The notes: generated from the letters alone by a model not told the origin. A DNA stretch of 64,000 nt from an uncultured Williamsia sp. (GCF_947494875.1 NZ_CANLWM010000005.1:62001-126000), one strand, 5' to 3'. Positions 36,540 to 47,449 are shown, counted from the first letter of the stretch. Program-made: numbers and translations.

Positions 36540-37963
36540 CCGAGCCGTCGGGCGTCCCGGGCGTGCCGACCCCCGAGGACCTGGCCGAGTTCGCCGAGGT
36601 CGAGAACGAACTCGACACGCGGTGGCCGGAATCCCGTATCGAGCCGTCGCTCGACCGGATCGCCGCGTTGATGGACCTGCTGGGCTCCCCGCAGCGCGGC
36701 TATGCGTCGATCCACATCGCCGGGACGAACGGCAAGACGTCGGTCACGCGGATGATCGATGCGCTGCTGACCGCGCTGCACCGGCGGACTGGCCGGATCA
36801 CCAGCCCGCATCTGCAGCTGGCGACCGAGCGCATCGCGGTCGACGGACGACCCATCACCCCGCGGCAGTACGTCGACGCGTTCCGTGACCTCGAGCCCTA
36901 CGTGACGATGGTCGACGACTCGTCGGTGGGTGCGGGCGGTCCCCGGATGAGCAAGTTCGAGGTGCTGACCGCCATGGCCTACGCCGTGTTCGCGGAGGCG
37001 CCCGTCGACGTCGCGGTGGTCGAGACCGGGATGGGCGGCACCTGGGACGCCACCAACGTCATCGAGCCGTCGGTCGCGGTGATCACGCCGATCGCGATGG
37101 ACCACGCCGACTACCTCGGCGACACGCTCACGAAGGTCGCGGGGGAGAAGGCGGGCATCATCAAACCCGCCGTCGACGACATCGTCCCGGTCGACCCGAT
37201 CGCCGTCCTCGCCACCCAGGAACCGGAGGCGGCCGCCGTGCTCATGGCGCGCGTCGCCGAGACCGACGTGGTGGTCGCCCGACAGGACTCGGAGTTCCGG
37301 GTGCTCGAGCGGCGGACCGCGGTCGGCGGGCAGATGGTCACGCTGCAGGGTCTCGGCGGCGTGTACGACGAGGTGTTCCTCCCGCTGCACGGTGCGCACC
37401 AGGCCGCGAACGCGGTGCTCGCGCTCGCGGCGGTCGAGGCGTTCTTCGGCGCCGGCGCCGACCGGCAGCTCGACATCGACGCCGTGCGTGCGGGTTTCGC
37501 TGCCGTCACCGTCCCCGGTCGGCTCGAGCGTGTGCGCAGCGCGCCGGCGGTGTTCCTCGACGCGGCCCACAATCCGCACGGCGCGGCGGCCCTCGCGCGC
37601 GGCCTCACCGAGGAGTTCGACTTCCGCCGTCTCGTCGGCGTCGTCGGCGTGATGGGCGACAAGGACGTCCTCGGGATGCTGACCGCCCTGGAGCCCGTTC
37701 TCGACGAGGTGATCGTCACGAACAACGGCTCACCGCGCGCGCTCGACGCCGACACCCTGGGTGATCTCGCGGCGACCGTCTTCGGTGAGGATCGCGTCCA
37801 GGTGCGCGAGTTCCTCCCCGACGCCGTCGAGGCCGCGGTCATCGCCGCCGAGGAGGTCGACGACGACTCCGACGCGGGGCTGTCGGGGGTCGGCGTGGTG
37901 ATCACCGGTTCGGTGGTCACAGCGGGCGCAGCCCGCACCCTTTTCGGGAAGGACCCGGCATGA
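36536..37963 (+). CDS. folC: Folylpolyglutamate synthase / dihydrofolate synthase
   Basis: 475 residues of the Mur ligase superfamily. The P-loop is [20 protein letters not shown] near residue 60, then [26 protein letters not shown], and the C-terminal ligase domain with [15 protein letters not shown]. It adds glutamate to folates and, in the dual-function form, to dihydropteroate. It is the typical partner of valS in actinobacteria and is coupled to it by the GTGA overlap. The C-terminus overlaps the next gene by ATGA. Confidence 0.95.
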   Translation: MTEPSGVPGVPTPEDLAEFAEVENELDTRWPESRIEPSLDRIAALMDLLGSPQRGYASIHIAGTNGKTSVTRMIDALLTALHRRTGRITSPHLQLATERIAVDGRPITPRQYVDAFRDLEPYVTMVDDSSVGAGGPRMSKFEVLTAMAYAVFAEAPVDVAVVETGMGGTWDATNVIEPSVAVITPIAMDHADYLGDTLTKVAGEKAGIIKPAVDDIVPVDPIAVLATQEPEAAAVLMARVAETDVVVARQDSEFRVLERRTAVGGQMVTLQGLGGVYDEVFLPLHGAHQAANAVLALAAVEAFFGAGADRQLDIDAVRAGFAAVTVPGRLERVRSAPAVFLDAAHNPHGAAALARGLTEEFDFRRLVGVVGVMGDKDVLGMLTALEPVLDEVIVTNNGSPRALDADTLGDLAATVFGEDRVQVREFLPDAVEAAVIAAEEVDDDSDAGLSGVGVVITGSVVTAGAARTLFGKDPA

Positions 37964-38400
37964 GCGAGCCGACTCCCCGCTTCTCGCCGCCCGCCAACGA
38001 TCCCTGGCGCGGCCTGCGCGGTGTCATGGCGGGGACGCTGATCCTCGAGGCGATCGTCGTGTTGCTCGCCCTGCCGATCGTCGCCAAGGTGGGCGGCGGT
38101 CTCACCGCCGTGTCCACCACCTATCTGCTCGTCGTGACCGTCGCGATGATCCTCGGCTCCGGACTGCAGGGCCGCTCGTGGGCACTCGGCTACGACCTCC
38201 TGCTGCAGGTGGTGCTCGTCGCGGGGTTCGCAGTGCACTGGTCGATCGGGGCCGTCGGGATCGTCTTCGGCCTGGTGTGGCTCTACATCCTCTACATCAA
38301 GCGCGACGTCGCGAAGCGGATGGCGCAGGGGCGACTGTTCGGCCAGGAGCCTCTCGACGGCGACGGACCGGTGGCGCGGCCAGACGTGTCCGATTCGTGA
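37960..38400 (+). CDS. DUF4233 membrane protein
   Basis: 146 residues with four predicted membrane segments (about 24-45, 50-70, 77-95 and 98-116) between polar ends: WRGLRGVMAGTLILEAIVVL, LLVVTVAMILGSGLQ, ALGYDLLLQVVLVAGF and IGAVGIVFGLVWLYILYI. DUF4233 proteins of unknown role sit after folC throughout actinobacteria (Rv2446c in M. tuberculosis). It overlaps folC by ATGA. The conserved context with folate synthesis suggests a link, but no activity is known. Confidence 0.82.
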   Translation: MSEPTPRFSPPANDPWRGLRGVMAGTLILEAIVVLLALPIVAKVGGGLTAVSTTYLLVVTVAMILGSGLQGRSWALGYDLLLQVVLVAGFAVHWSIGAVGIVFGLVWLYILYIKRDVAKRMAQGRLFGQEPLDGDGPVARPDVSDS

Positions 38401-38515
38401 CCTCCCGGACCGCTCGCGGGAGATGACGGCACCGTCCCCGCCTGACACGATCACGGACGACCCCGCACACCCGAGCACCCGGGGTCGTCGGACGACCGAG
38501 AGGACACCCCACCCC

Positions 38516-38932
38516 ATGCAGTCGGCGCGCACCATCACCGCCCTCGTCCGCACCGCCGGAGTCGCCGCGGCAGTCTCCGGGATCATCGCGGCCGGACTCG
38601 GATCCGGGGTGGCCGGCGCTCAGGACGAGGTGGTCGTCGTCCCGCCGGGCCCGCCGGTGCCCGTGTCGTCGCAGGAGTACTCCTACCTCGCCACGCACGA
38701 CCTCACGGTGCGTGCGAACTCGATCGACCTCGCCCGCTTCATCGCCGACATCCCGGTCCCCGCTCAGTACCGCGCGGCGAACCTCGCCCTGGCGGCGCGG
38801 TTCGACGCGACCGTCGACGAGGCTCTGACATCGCCCGGCGGCTGCGTGCAGGTCGTGGTCGACCCACGGGCTAAGGACGGGAACCTGTTCAACTACGGGT
38901 TCTTCCCCGTCGAAGGGCAGTACTGCGACTGA
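38516..38932 (+). CDS. Small secreted protein of unknown function
   Basis: 138 residues. A signal peptide is clear: MQSARTITALVRTAGVAAAV, then SGIIAAGLGSGVAGAQ, with likely cleavage after AGA at about residue 35. The mature part is about 100 residues with PPGPPVPVSSQEYSYLATHD near its start and two cysteines (GGCVQVVV and QYCD at the C-terminus) that could form a disulfide. I do not recognise a family. The start is ATG 38516; a purine-rich stretch lies 12-18 bases upstream. It stands between folC/DUF4233 and ndk with its own spacing, so it is probably a separate transcription unit. Confidence 0.72.
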   Translation: MQSARTITALVRTAGVAAAVSGIIAAGLGSGVAGAQDEVVVVPPGPPVPVSSQEYSYLATHDLTVRANSIDLARFIADIPVPAQYRAANLALAARFDATVDEALTSPGGCVQVVVDPRAKDGNLFNYGFFPVEGQYCD

Positions 38933-38958
38933 GTCGCGGCGCGTGCACCTCTGCCCGC

Positions 38959-38964
38959 TAGGGT
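38959..38964 (+). promoter_or_regulatory. -10 hexamer TAGGGT for ndk
   Basis: TAGGGT ends 6 bases before GTG 38971; no ribosome site. Leaderless start predicted. Confidence 0.55.
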
Positions 38965-38970
38965 GTCGCC

Positions 38971-39384
38971 GTGACTGAACGGACTCTGGTTCTCATCAAG
39001 CCCGACGGCGTCGCCCGCGGACTCGTCGGCGAGATCATCTCCCGCATCGAGCGCAAGGGCCTGCGCATCGTGGCCCTCGACCTGCGCACCGCGACCGACG
39101 AGGTCGCCCGCGGCCACTACGCCGAACACGAGGACAAGCCGTTCTTCGGCTCACTGCTCGAGTTCATCACCTCCGGCCCGCTGGTGGCCGCAGTGGTGGA
39201 GGGCCCCCGGGCCATCGCGGCGTTCCGTCAGCTCGCCGGCGGCACCGATCCCGTCGAGAAGGCGGCCACCGGCAGCATCCGCGCCGACCTCGCCCTCGAG
39301 ACGCAGAACAACCTGGTCCACGGTTCCGATTCGCCGGAGTCCGCACAGCGCGAGATCGCGCTCTGGTTCCCCGGCCTGAGCTGA
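38971..39384 (+). CDS. ndk: Nucleoside diphosphate kinase
   Basis: 137 residues, standard length. The active-site histidine is His117 in [13 protein letters not shown]-terminal [20 protein letters not shown] and [16 protein letters not shown] are family signatures. It transfers the gamma phosphate between NTPs and NDPs to balance nucleotide pools. GTG 38971 is set by the family N-terminus and the nearby -10. A hairpin terminator follows at 39401. Confidence 0.97.
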   Translation: MTERTLVLIKPDGVARGLVGEIISRIERKGLRIVALDLRTATDEVARGHYAEHEDKPFFGSLLEFITSGPLVAAVVEGPRAIAAFRQLAGGTDPVEKAATGSIRADLALETQNNLVHGSDSPESAQREIALWFPGLS

Positions 39385-39400
39385 CACCACCCGTCCGCCG

Positions 39401-39439
39401 CACGCGGCCCGCCCGGAGATGTCTCCCGGCGGGCCGTGT
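39401..39439 (+). terminator. Terminator after ndk
   Basis: GCGGCCCGCCCGGAGA and TCTCCCGGCGGGCCGTG form a long stem with small mismatches and a 2-nt apical gap, 17 bases after the stop. No T-tract. Confidence 0.65.
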
Positions 39440-39478
39440 CGTATCTCGGGCATGCGTCGAGGCGTGTGACGCGTGTGG

Positions 39479-39484
39479 GATACT
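39479..39484 (+). promoter_or_regulatory. -10 hexamer GATACT for rne
   Basis: GATACT is the best -10 in the ndk-rne gap. It predicts a transcript start near 39491 and a long leader; no strong -35 is seen. Confidence 0.4.
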
Positions 39485-39767
39485 CGCAGTGTCGCCGACG
39501 ACACATCGTCGACCGACGCACGGTGATCAGCCCAGTTCACCGCGGACCATCGGGCACCGCGGCATCCGCCGCTCACACCGCAGGTGTGGCACCGAGGGTC
39601 GGCAGGTCTGGCTTCGCCACACCAGGTGTCGCACGGAGACCGGAGAAACCCCCGGCCGCCTGCGACGCGAGACCATACAAACTCGGGCGCCCCCGCGGCG
39701 CACCGACACACAGGAGAACCCTCGCGCGGCCGCGTCCGACGATGCGCCCGAGGGTCGAGGAGAACAC

Positions 39768-42700
39768 GTGGCCGACACAGGCACGCCGGACGATCGCAAC
39801 GACGCGTCACCGGCGCAGGACTTCCCGCACAAGATGAGGGTGCACGCCCTCGCCCGCATGATCGGACTGACCAGTCGCGAGGTGCTCGCGCACCTCGCCG
39901 ACCTGGGCATCAGCGCCCGCAGCCCGCAGTCGAGCATCGACCGCAGCGCCGCCGTCGCGGTCCGCGACGCCCATGCCGCGTCGTCGGACAGCCCGGCTGC
40001 CGACGCCGCGACAGACACCCCGGCGACCGCCGCGGTGGAGGACTCCCCCCAGGCCGACGGCCCGTCCGGATCGGATGCGCCGACCGCGACAGCCGACCCC
40101 GCGCCGTCCTTGTTCTCCGCGGTCGCCTCCGAGGAGACCGCGCCCGCGGCACCGGCCGCCGACCCCGGTGTGTCACCGCTCTTCCTCCCGCCACCCGACC
40201 CCGACGAGGTGCGTCGCACCCGTCGCCGTCGGCCCGCCAAGGCGGAGTCGACGGAGGCCGACACCGGCGATGCCGCGCCCGCCGCGGACGACGCGCCGAG
40301 CGCCGGTGACGCCGGGGACGACCAGCCGAAGCGTGGCGGATCGACTGAGGACGCCACCGCCGACGAGTCGTCGACTGCCGGCGACTCGACCGACGCCGAC
40401 AGCGACGACGACACCGGCTCGGGCGGGAACCGGCGTCGCCGCCGCGGCCGCCGGGGACGGGGTCGCGGACGCGGCGACCAGAACGACGGTGACGGCTCGA
40501 CCGACTCGTCGGACGACACCGAGGGCGACGCCACCCGGGGCGGCGACCGGCCGTCGAAGGACGCCGAATCGACCTCGGCGGGCACCGATCGGCCGTCGAC
40601 CGGGGACGAGGAGTCGACGAAGGACGCCTCGGCCGACAAGGACTCCGACGAGTCGTCGGATGCGGGTTCGGACGACGACACCGACGACGACAACGGCTCG
40701 GGCACCCGCAGGCGGCGCCGTCGCCGTCGCCGTAAGGGCGGAGCGGACTCCGACGACAGCGCGGGCGACGACGATCCGCCGAACACCGTCGTCCACGAGC
40801 GCGAGCCGCGGAACAAGTCCCGCGCCCGCGATCGCGACGAGGTGCAGGGCATCTCCGGTTCGACACGACTGGAGGCCAAGCGGCAGCGCCGTCGCGACGG
40901 GCGCGACGCCGGTCGTCGTCGGCCCCCGATCCTCACCGAGTCCGAGTTCCTGGCCCGCCGCGAAGCGGTGGACCGCGTCATGGTGGTACGGGAACGCTCG
41001 GCGAACACGACGCTCACCGGCGACGGGGCCGACGGCGCCGCCGCGACCGAGGACTACACGCAGGTCGCGGTCCTCGAGGACGGCGTCCTCGTGGAGCACT
41101 TCGTCACCACCTCGACCTCGTCGTCGATGGTCGGCAACATCTTCCTGGGTCGCGTGCAGAACGTGCTGCCCGGCATGGAGGCGGCGTTCGTCGACATCGG
41201 TCGGGGACGCAACGGCGTGCTGTACGCCGGCGAGGTCAACTGGGACGCCGCGGGCCTCGACGGCGGCAGCCGCAAGATCGAGCAGGCGCTCAAGCCCGGC
41301 GACCCCGTCGTCGTCCAGGTCAGCAAGGACCCCGTCGGGCACAAGGGCGCCCGCCTGACCACACAGATCTCGCTGGCCGGCCGGTACCTGGTCTACGTCC
41401 CCGGTGGGTCGTCGACCGGGATCTCACGCAAGCTGCCCGACACCGAACGCAAGCGACTCAAGCAGATCCTGAGCAAGGTCGTCCCCGCGGACGCCGGCGT
41501 CATCATCCGCACCGCGTCCGAGGGTGTCAGCGAGGAGGATCTCGCGGGCGACATCGAACGGCTCAAGGCGCAGTGGGAGAGCATCGAGGCCGCCGCGGAC
41601 TCCGCGACCGGCAAGGGCGGCAAGGGCTCCGGCTCGTCGGCGCCGAAGGTGCTGTACTCCGAGCCGGACCTGCTCGTGAAGGTCGTGCGCGACCTGTTCA
41701 ACGAGGACTTCTCCCGACTCGTCATCGACGGTGACGGCGCGTGGGATCAGGTCCACGGATACGTGCAGTCGGTCGCGCCGGACCTGCTCGACCGGGTGGC
41801 CCGGTTCGAGAAACCGCACGCCGACGCCCCCGACGCGTTCACCGTGCACCGCATCGACGAGCAGCTCACCAAGGCACTAGAGCGCAAGGTGTGGCTGCCC
41901 TCGGGCGGCACGCTCATCATCGAGCACACCGAGGCGATGACCGTCGTCGACGTGAACACCGGCAAGTTCACAGGATCCGGGGGCAACCTCGAGGAGACGG
42001 TGACCCGCAACAACCTCGAGGCGGCCGAGGAGATCGTCCGGCAGATGCGTCTGCGGGACATCGGCGGCATGATCGTCGTCGACTTCATCGACATGGTGCT
42101 CGAGTCCAACCGCGACCTCGTGCTGCGCCGCCTCACCGAGGCACTGTCCCGGGACCGCACCCGCCACCAGGTGTCCGAGGTGACGTCGCTGGGCCTGGTG
42201 CAGATGACCCGCAAGCGCCTGGGAACCGGGTTGTTGGAGGCCTTCTCCTCGACGTGTACCTGCTGCAACGGGCGCGGGATCGTCGTCCACGCGAACCCGG
42301 TCGAGGTGTCCGGCGCCGGCGGTGGCGGGGGCGACGACTCCGGCAAGGAGTCCGGCGGCAAGCGCTCACGCCGCTCGGGACGCAAGAAGTCCGACGGCGG
42401 GTCCTCCGACCAGGGCGAGGCGAAGAAGGTCAACCCGGCCGAGCACCCGCTCTTCCGCGCGATGGCCGGTCAGGGGACCGACGAGTCCCCGGCCGACGAG
42501 ATTGGGCCCGACGCTCCCGCGGCGGACGTGACGGTGGAGGACCCTGCGTCGCAGGTCTCCGACGCCGCGGCGGCCACCGTCGTCGAGACGCCGGCGGAGT
42601 CGACAGCCTCCGAGGTCACCACCTCCGAGCCGGTCGTCGAGGCCACCGCCGCTGCGTCCGTCGACGACGGCACTGCCGCGGTGGAGACCTCCGCGTCGGA

Positions 42701-42935
42701 CACCGCCACCGAGGCCCCTCGGCGGCGCCGTCGGGCCGCACGCCGTCCGGCGGCCGCGCCCGTCGGGGGATCGGAGCCGGTGTCGGGCACCGCGGACACC
42801 CTCGCTGTGGAGACCTCGCACACGCCGACCACCACGGTGGCCGCGCAGCAGGCCGACGCGCCCGTCGTGGCGGTCCGTCGGACCGCCCGCCGCCGGGCCG
42901 CGGGCCGTCCCGCCGGGCCGCCCGTGGAGGAGTGA
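39768..42935 (+). CDS. rne: Ribonuclease E/G
   Basis: 1055 residues. Residues about 20-55 ([20 protein letters not shown]) resemble an IF2-N-type module. Then comes a long acidic/low-complexity arm with Arg-rich patches ([14 protein letters not shown] near 225) to about residue 400. The catalytic core (about 415-840) has an S1 domain around [20 protein letters not shown] and metal ligands Asp728 (VVDVNTGK) and Asp772 (IVVDFIDM). The zinc-link is [10 protein letters not shown] with Cys830 and Cys833. A second disordered arm runs to the C-terminus. The enzyme cuts single-stranded AU-rich RNA in rRNA processing and mRNA decay. GTG 39768 follows GAGGAG. Confidence 0.95.
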   Translation: MADTGTPDDRNDASPAQDFPHKMRVHALARMIGLTSREVLAHLADLGISARSPQSSIDRSAAVAVRDAHAASSDSPAADAATDTPATAAVEDSPQADGPSGSDAPTATADPAPSLFSAVASEETAPAAPAADPGVSPLFLPPPDPDEVRRTRRRRPAKAESTEADTGDAAPAADDAPSAGDAGDDQPKRGGSTEDATADESSTAGDSTDADSDDDTGSGGNRRRRRGRRGRGRGRGDQNDGDGSTDSSDDTEGDATRGGDRPSKDAESTSAGTDRPSTGDEESTKDASADKDSDESSDAGSDDDTDDDNGSGTRRRRRRRRRKGGADSDDSAGDDDPPNTVVHEREPRNKSRARDRDEVQGISGSTRLEAKRQRRRDGRDAGRRRPPILTESEFLARREAVDRVMVVRERSANTTLTGDGADGAAATEDYTQVAVLEDGVLVEHFVTTSTSSSMVGNIFLGRVQNVLPGMEAAFVDIGRGRNGVLYAGEVNWDAAGLDGGSRKIEQALKPGDPVVVQVSKDPVGHKGARLTTQISLAGRYLVYVPGGSSTGISRKLPDTERKRLKQILSKVVPADAGVIIRTASEGVSEEDLAGDIERLKAQWESIEAAADSATGKGGKGSGSSAPKVLYSEPDLLVKVVRDLFNEDFSRLVIDGDGAWDQVHGYVQSVAPDLLDRVARFEKPHADAPDAFTVHRIDEQLTKALERKVWLPSGGTLIIEHTEAMTVVDVNTGKFTGSGGNLEETVTRNNLEAAEEIVRQMRLRDIGGMIVVDFIDMVLESNRDLVLRRLTEALSRDRTRHQVSEVTSLGLVQMTRKRLGTGLLEAFSSTCTCCNGRGIVVHANPVEVSGAGGGGGDDSGKESGGKRSRRSGRKKSDGGSSDQGEAKKVNPAEHPLFRAMAGQGTDESPADEIGPDAPAADVTVEDPASQVSDAAAATVVETPAESTASEVTTSEPVVEATAAASVDDGTAAVETSASDTATEAPRRRRRAARRPAAAPVGGSEPVSGTADTLAVETSHTPTTTVAAQQADAPVVAVRRTARRRAAGRPAGPPVEE

Positions 42936-42967
42936 GCGGGGTCCGCGGGAACGGGTCCGACCGCGGT

Positions 42968-42997
42968 TTGACCCGGTCGTCGCCACTCCCGTAACCT
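42968..42997 (+). promoter_or_regulatory. Promoter of rplU-rpmA (TTGACC-N18-TAACCT)
   Basis: TTGACC (42968-42973) and TAACCT (42992-42997) with an 18-bp spacer form a strong housekeeping promoter. It predicts a leader of about 190 nt before rplU. Confidence 0.75.
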
Positions 42998-43194
42998 CGA
43001 CAGGTCGCCTCGACGCGAGTCGGACAGTGCTGTGCGGATCCTGCCGCCGTCGCACGCCGCGCGCCCGAGGCATCACCGACTCGTCGGCGTCGCGCGGGAA
43101 CGCGCACCACCCGGCGAGGACGTACCCCGACATGCACGAATGCCGGCGCGCACCCGCGCGGGCGCACGACAACGACAGTGAGAAGGTGTTCGCG

Positions 43195-43506
43195 ATGGCA
43201 ACGTACGCGATCGTCAAGACCGGCGGTAAGCAGTACAAGGTCGCCGAGGGTGATCTGGTCAAGGTCGAGAAGATCGACGGCGCCGTCGGCGACACCGTCT
43301 CTCTCCCCGTGGCCCTCCTCGTCGACGGCGCGTCGCTCACCACCGACGCCGCTGCGCTCGCGAAGGCGTCGGTCACCGGCGAGGTCGTCGAGCACGTCAA
43401 GGGCCCGAAGATCCGGATCCACAAGTTCAAGAACAAGACCGGCTACCACAAGCGCCAGGGCCACCGTCAGCGTCTGACGGTGCTCAAGGTCACCGGCGTC
43501 AAGTAA
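43195..43506 (+). CDS. rplU: Ribosomal protein L21 (bL21)
   Basis: 103 residues, the usual size. [20 protein letters not shown] and the C-terminal [19 protein letters not shown] are diagnostic. A GTG nine bases upstream (with FA before MATY) is in frame, but ATG 43195 gives the family start. It binds 23S rRNA in the large subunit. rpmA follows after 37 bases, and the two form the conserved rplU-rpmA operon. Confidence 0.97.
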   Translation: MATYAIVKTGGKQYKVAEGDLVKVEKIDGAVGDTVSLPVALLVDGASLTTDAAALAKASVTGEVVEHVKGPKIRIHKFKNKTGYHKRQGHRQRLTVLKVTGVK

Positions 43507-43543
43507 GCCACCCGAACCCCGACGTCTCGAGAGGACCGACGAC

Positions 43544-43807
43544 ATGGCACACAAGAAGGGCGCGTCCAGCTCGCGCAACGGTCGTGATTCCAACGCCCAG
43601 CGCCTCGGCGTGAAGCGGTTCGGCGGCCAGCAGGTCAACGCCGGCGAGATCCTGGTCCGCCAGCGCGGCACCCACTTCCACCCGGGCGTCAACGTCGGTC
43701 GCGGCGGCGACGACACCCTGTTCGCCCTGGAGACCGGTGAGGTGGCCTTCGGCACCAAGCGCGGTCGCAAGACCGTCAACATCGTCCCGGCGCCCGCGCA
43801 GGTCTGA
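43544..43807 (+). CDS. rpmA: Ribosomal protein L27 (bL27)
   Basis: 87 residues. [20 protein letters not shown] is the typical N-terminus that reaches the peptidyl transferase centre; [20 protein letters not shown] follows. There is no firmicute-type cleavable prosequence. GAGAGGA lies upstream of ATG 43544. A T-tract terminator at 43836 ends the operon before obg. Confidence 0.97.
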   Translation: MAHKKGASSSRNGRDSNAQRLGVKRFGGQQVNAGEILVRQRGTHFHPGVNVGRGGDDTLFALETGEVAFGTKRGRKTVNIVPAPAQV

Positions 43808-43835
43808 CCGCGCGGCGTCACACGGCGCACGTCCA

Positions 43836-43881
43836 CCAGGGGCGGGCAGGTCATCGAGACCCTGCCCGCCCCTGGTTTTTT
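43836..43881 (+). terminator. Intrinsic terminator with T-tract after rpmA
   Basis: CCAGGGGCGGGCAGG pairs with CCTGCCCGCCCCTGG (15 bp), followed directly by six T residues (43876-43881). It is the only hairpin in the window with a clear T-tract. Confidence 0.93.
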
Positions 43882-43930
43882 CCCGAACACCTCAACCCTC
43901 GACACCACCGACCGGACAGGACCACCCAGC

Positions 43931-45412
43931 ATGTCGCGATTCGTCGACCGCGTGACCATCCACGCCGCGGCGGGCAACGGCGGCCACGGGTGCTCGTCGG
44001 TCCACCGCGAGAAGTTCAAACCGCTCGGCGGGCCCGACGGCGGCAACGGGGGCAACGGCGGTGACGTCGTCCTCCGGGTCGACGCGCAGGTGCACACGCT
44101 GCTCGACTTCCACTTCCGGCCCCACGCGCGGGGACAGAACGGCAGACCCGGTGCCGGGTCGAACCGCGACGGCGGCCACGGCGAGTCGCTGGTCCTGCCC
44201 GTCCCGGACGGCACCGTCGTCCTCGACGAGCACGGCCGGATCCTCGCCGACCTCGTCGGCGCGGGCGCGGAGTTCGTGGCGGCGCAGGGCGGCCGCGGCG
44301 GGCTGGGCAACGCTGCGCTGGCGTCGAAGGCGCGCAAGGCCCCGGGCTTCGCGCTGCTGGGCGAGGAGGGGGAGACCCGCGAACTCGTCCTCGAACTCAA
44401 GTCCGTCGCCGACGTCGGTCTGGTCGGCTTCCCCTCGGCCGGCAAGTCGTCGCTCGTCTCCGTGCTGTCGGCCGCCAAGCCCAAGATCGCCGACTACCCC
44501 TTCACCACCCTCGCGCCGAACCTCGGTGTCGTCACCGCCGGCGCCCGCGTGTTCACCATCGCCGACGTGCCCGGTCTGATCCCCGGTGCGTCCCAGGGAC
44601 GTGGGCTCGGCCTCGACTTCCTGCGCCACCTCGAGCGGTGCGCGGTGCTCGCCCACGTGGTGGACTGCGCGACCCTCGAACCCGGCCGGGACCCCATCTC
44701 CGACATCGACGCGCTGGAGGCGGAACTCGCGGCCTACACGCCCGCCCTGTCGGCCGACCACGGGTTGCAGGACCTCGCCGACCGTCCGCGCGTCGTCATC
44801 CTCAACAAGATCGACGTCCCGGAGGCGGCCGAACTGGCCGAGCTGGTGACACCCGACCTCGAGGAGCGGGGCTGGCCGGTGATCACGATCTCCGCGGTGG
44901 GCCATGTCGGCCTCGACCGCCTGCGATTCTCGTTGGCGGAGAAGGTCGCCGAGCACCGTGCGGCCACGCCGGCGGCCGTGGCCCGACGGCCCGTCATCCG
45001 GCCGGTCGCCGTCGACGAGGCCGGGTTCTCCGTCGTCCCCGACCCGGCGACGCCGGGCGGCTTCATCGTCCGCGGCACCCGCCCGGAGCGGTGGATCAAG
45101 CAGACCGCCTTCGACAACGACGAGGCCGTCGGATACCTGGCCGATCGTCTCAACGGGCTCGGTGTGGAGGACGAACTGGTCCGCCGGGGCGCGGAGCCCG
45201 GTGCGCCGGTCACCATCGGCGACGTGACCTTCGACTGGGAGCCCACGCTGCCCAGCGGTGACGCCGTCCCGATCACCGGGCGCGGCACCGACATCCGCCT
45301 CGACCGCACCGACCGCGTCGGGGCCGCCGACCGCAAGGTCGCGCGCAAGGCGCGCCGTCACCACAACGACGACGTGTTCGACGACGTCGGGGACATCGAT
45401 GGAGACGACTGA
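43931..45412 (+). CDS. obgE: GTPase Obg/CgtA
   Basis: 493 residues. The glycine-rich Obg fold (about 1-158) has [20 protein letters not shown] and [19 protein letters not shown]. The G domain (about 159-335) has G1 [10 protein letters not shown]3 [10 protein letters not shown] and G4 NKID. An OCT domain (about 350-435) and an acidic/basic tail follow. It assists 50S assembly and stress control. The tail overlaps the proB start by 14 bases. Confidence 0.95.
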   Translation: MSRFVDRVTIHAAAGNGGHGCSSVHREKFKPLGGPDGGNGGNGGDVVLRVDAQVHTLLDFHFRPHARGQNGRPGAGSNRDGGHGESLVLPVPDGTVVLDEHGRILADLVGAGAEFVAAQGGRGGLGNAALASKARKAPGFALLGEEGETRELVLELKSVADVGLVGFPSAGKSSLVSVLSAAKPKIADYPFTTLAPNLGVVTAGARVFTIADVPGLIPGASQGRGLGLDFLRHLERCAVLAHVVDCATLEPGRDPISDIDALEAELAAYTPALSADHGLQDLADRPRVVILNKIDVPEAAELAELVTPDLEERGWPVITISAVGHVGLDRLRFSLAEKVAEHRAATPAAVARRPVIRPVAVDEAGFSVVPDPATPGGFIVRGTRPERWIKQTAFDNDEAVGYLADRLNGLGVEDELVRRGAEPGAPVTIGDVTFDWEPTLPSGDAVPITGRGTDIRLDRTDRVGAADRKVARKARRHHNDDVFDDVGDIDGDD

Positions 45413-46538
45413 CGCCCGCACACACGGTGATCCGGTGACCTCGGCCGTCCGGCGCGAGATCGCCGGGGCCCGCAGCATCGTCGTCAAGATCGGGTCGTCG
45501 GCGCTCACGGACCTGCACGCCGGGCTCGCCCTCGACCGCCTCGACCGTCTCGCCGACGCCCTCGAGGCACGGATGGCCGCCGGCACCCATGTCATCGTCG
45601 TGTCCTCCGGGGCCATCGGTGCCGGGCTAGCGCCGCTGGGTCTGCGGCGCCGCCCGACGGATCTGGCGACCAAGCAGGCAGCGGCCAGTGTGGGGCAGCT
45701 CGCCCTGGCCCACGCCTGGGGGACCTCGTTCGCGCGACACGGGCGCACCGTCGGGCAGGTCCTGCTGACCGCACACGACATCTCGCGCCGGTCGCATCAC
45801 GCGAACGCGCAGCGCACCCTGGACCGATTGCGCTCCCTCGGTGCGGTCGCGGTGGTCAACGAGAACGACACCGTCGCCACCGACGAGATCCGGTTCGGCG
45901 ACAACGACCGTCTCGCCGCGTTGGTCGCCCACCTCGCGGGCGCGCAGGCGCTGCTGCTGCTCTCCGACGTCGACGGTCTCTACGACGGCGATCCCCGCAA
46001 GGGCGGTGCGACGCTCATCCGGGAGGTCGGTGGTCCGGAGGATCTCGACGGCGTCGTCGCGGGGTCCGGGGGAGCACTCGGCACCGGGGGCATGGCCTCC
46101 AAGCTGTCCGCGGCCCGGCTCGCCGCCGACGCGGGTGTCCCGGTGTTGCTCGCCGCGGCCGAGAACGCCTCGGCCGCACTGGGTCCCGCAGACGTGGGGA
46201 CGGCCTTCGCCGCCCGACCGGCACGGATGAGCGCGCGGCGCTTCTGGGTGCGGCACGCCGCCGAGACCCGTGGGCGCCTCACCGTCGACGACGGTGCCGC
46301 CGCCGCGATCGCGCGCCGGGCCTCGCTCCTGCCGGCCGGCGTCGTGGCCGTCGGGGGGACGTTCGCGGCCGGTGACGTGGTGGAGATCGTCGACGCCGCC
46401 GGAGCGCTGCGAGCCCGTGGTGTGACGGCGTACGACGCGGACGAGGTCCAGCAGATGGTCGGTCGGTCGACCTCGTCGCTGCCCGAGGGGTTACGACGCG
46501 CGGTGGTGCACGCCGACGACCTCGTCGCCGCGCGCTGA
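45399..46538 (+). CDS. proB: Glutamate 5-kinase
   Basis: 379 residues from ATG 45399, or 367 from GTG 45435, which equals E. coli ProB. The amino-acid kinase domain has [50 protein letters not shown] and [11 protein letters not shown]; a PUA domain occupies the last 80 residues ([20 protein letters not shown]). It makes gamma-glutamyl phosphate for proline synthesis. It follows obgE with a 14-base overlap, as in many actinobacteria. Its 3' end overlaps the convergent sirtuin gene by 48 bases. Confidence 0.95.
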   Translation: METTDARTHGDPVTSAVRREIAGARSIVVKIGSSALTDLHAGLALDRLDRLADALEARMAAGTHVIVVSSGAIGAGLAPLGLRRRPTDLATKQAAASVGQLALAHAWGTSFARHGRTVGQVLLTAHDISRRSHHANAQRTLDRLRSLGAVAVVNENDTVATDEIRFGDNDRLAALVAHLAGAQALLLLSDVDGLYDGDPRKGGATLIREVGGPEDLDGVVAGSGGALGTGGMASKLSAARLAADAGVPVLLAAAENASAALGPADVGTAFAARPARMSARRFWVRHAAETRGRLTVDDGAAAAIARRASLLPAGVVAVGGTFAAGDVVEIVDAAGALRARGVTAYDADEVQQMVGRSTSSLPEGLRRAVVHADDLVAAR

Positions 46539-47441
46539 CGCAGTCGGTGCGCCGTCAGCCGCCACACGGGCGACGAGACGCTCCAGCACGTCGGCGCAGC
46601 GGTGGTCGATCTTGAGCGTGGCGCAGTCGTCGCCGCGGGTGGCCCCGCGGTTGACGATGACCACGGGGATGCCGCGTCGTCGCGCGTGGCGGACGAACCG
46701 CAGCCCGGACATCACCGTGAGACTCGACCCGAGCACGAGCAGCGCGTCGGCCGCGTCGACCATGGCGTAGGCCTGGGTGACGACCGGCCGCGGCACGCTC
46801 TCCCCGAAGTAGACGATCGCCGGCTTGAGGGCTCCACCGCAGGCGGGGCAGTCGATCATCTGGAAATCGCGCGTGTCGTCGACGGCGACGTCGGCGTCGG
46901 GGGCGACGTCGAGCGCTCCGCGGGACCGCACGCGAGCGGTGAAGTCGACGTTGAGGGGGTCGAGGACGCCCGCGAGCCGGTGTCGGGAGATCTGCCAGCC
47001 GCAGTCCAGGCAGCAGACGCGTCCGTAGCAGCCGTGGAGTTCGAGCACGGGGCGGGATCCGGCCTTGGTGTGCAGCATGTCGATGTTCTGCGTGATGACC
47101 CCGCGCACCAGACCGTGATGCTGCAGCGCGGCGACGGCACGGTGACCGGCGTTCGGGGTCGCGGCGTCGAGATGGCGCCACCCGAGGTGGTTGCGCGCCC
47201 AGTAGTGGCGACGGAACTCGGCCGAGGCGAGGAACGCGTCGATCGTCATCGGCGTGCGGGGAGCCGCGCCGGGGCTGCGGTAGTCCGGGATGCCGGAGTC
47301 GGTGGAGATCCCGGCACCGGTCAGCACCACGGTCGACCGTCCTGCGAGGAGGTCGTGGGCCTGCGCGACGCGGGCGTCGAGGTCCTCGTCGACCGGTGTC
47401 GGGTCACCCGGGGTCCAGGCGACCTGCAGGCGTGTACGCAT
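46491..47441 (-). CDS. Sir2-family NAD-dependent deacylase
   Basis: 316 residues. The NAD site has [20 protein letters not shown] (GAGIS at 42-46), [13 protein letters not shown] and [10 protein letters not shown] with the catalytic His. Zinc cysteines appear as CCLDC and CPACGG, spaced widely by an insert of about 45 residues. The core then has [11 protein letters not shown] and [15 protein letters not shown]. The protein should deacylate lysines using NAD+; SIR2 proteins of this branch could also be lipoamidase-like. A minus-strand TACGCT ends 8 bases before ATG 47441. The C-terminal 48 coding bases overlap the end of proB. Confidence 0.9.
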   Translation of the reverse strand: MRTRLQVAWTPGDPTPVDEDLDARVAQAHDLLAGRSTVVLTGAGISTDSGIPDYRSPGAAPRTPMTIDAFLASAEFRRHYWARNHLGWRHLDAATPNAGHRAVAALQHHGLVRGVITQNIDMLHTKAGSRPVLELHGCYGRVCCLDCGWQISRHRLAGVLDPLNVDFTARVRSRGALDVAPDADVAVDDTRDFQMIDCPACGGALKPAIVYFGESVPRPVVTQAYAMVDAADALLVLGSSLTVMSGLRFVRHARRRGIPVVIVNRGATRGDDCATLKIDHRCADVLERLVARVAADGAPTASARGDEVVGVHHRAS

Positions 47442-47449
47442 CGTCACCC

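Larger units (their letters stand above)
39385..39767 (+). other. ndk-rne intergenic region and rne leader
   Basis: No protein gene is convincing in these 383 bases. They hold the ndk terminator (39401-39439), a GATACT -10 (39479) and, if transcription starts near 39491, a 5' leader of about 277 nt for rne. The leader is GC-rich with several inverted-repeat segments, for example CCCTCGCGCGG ... CCCGAGGG just before the rne ribosome site. Confidence 0.5.
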
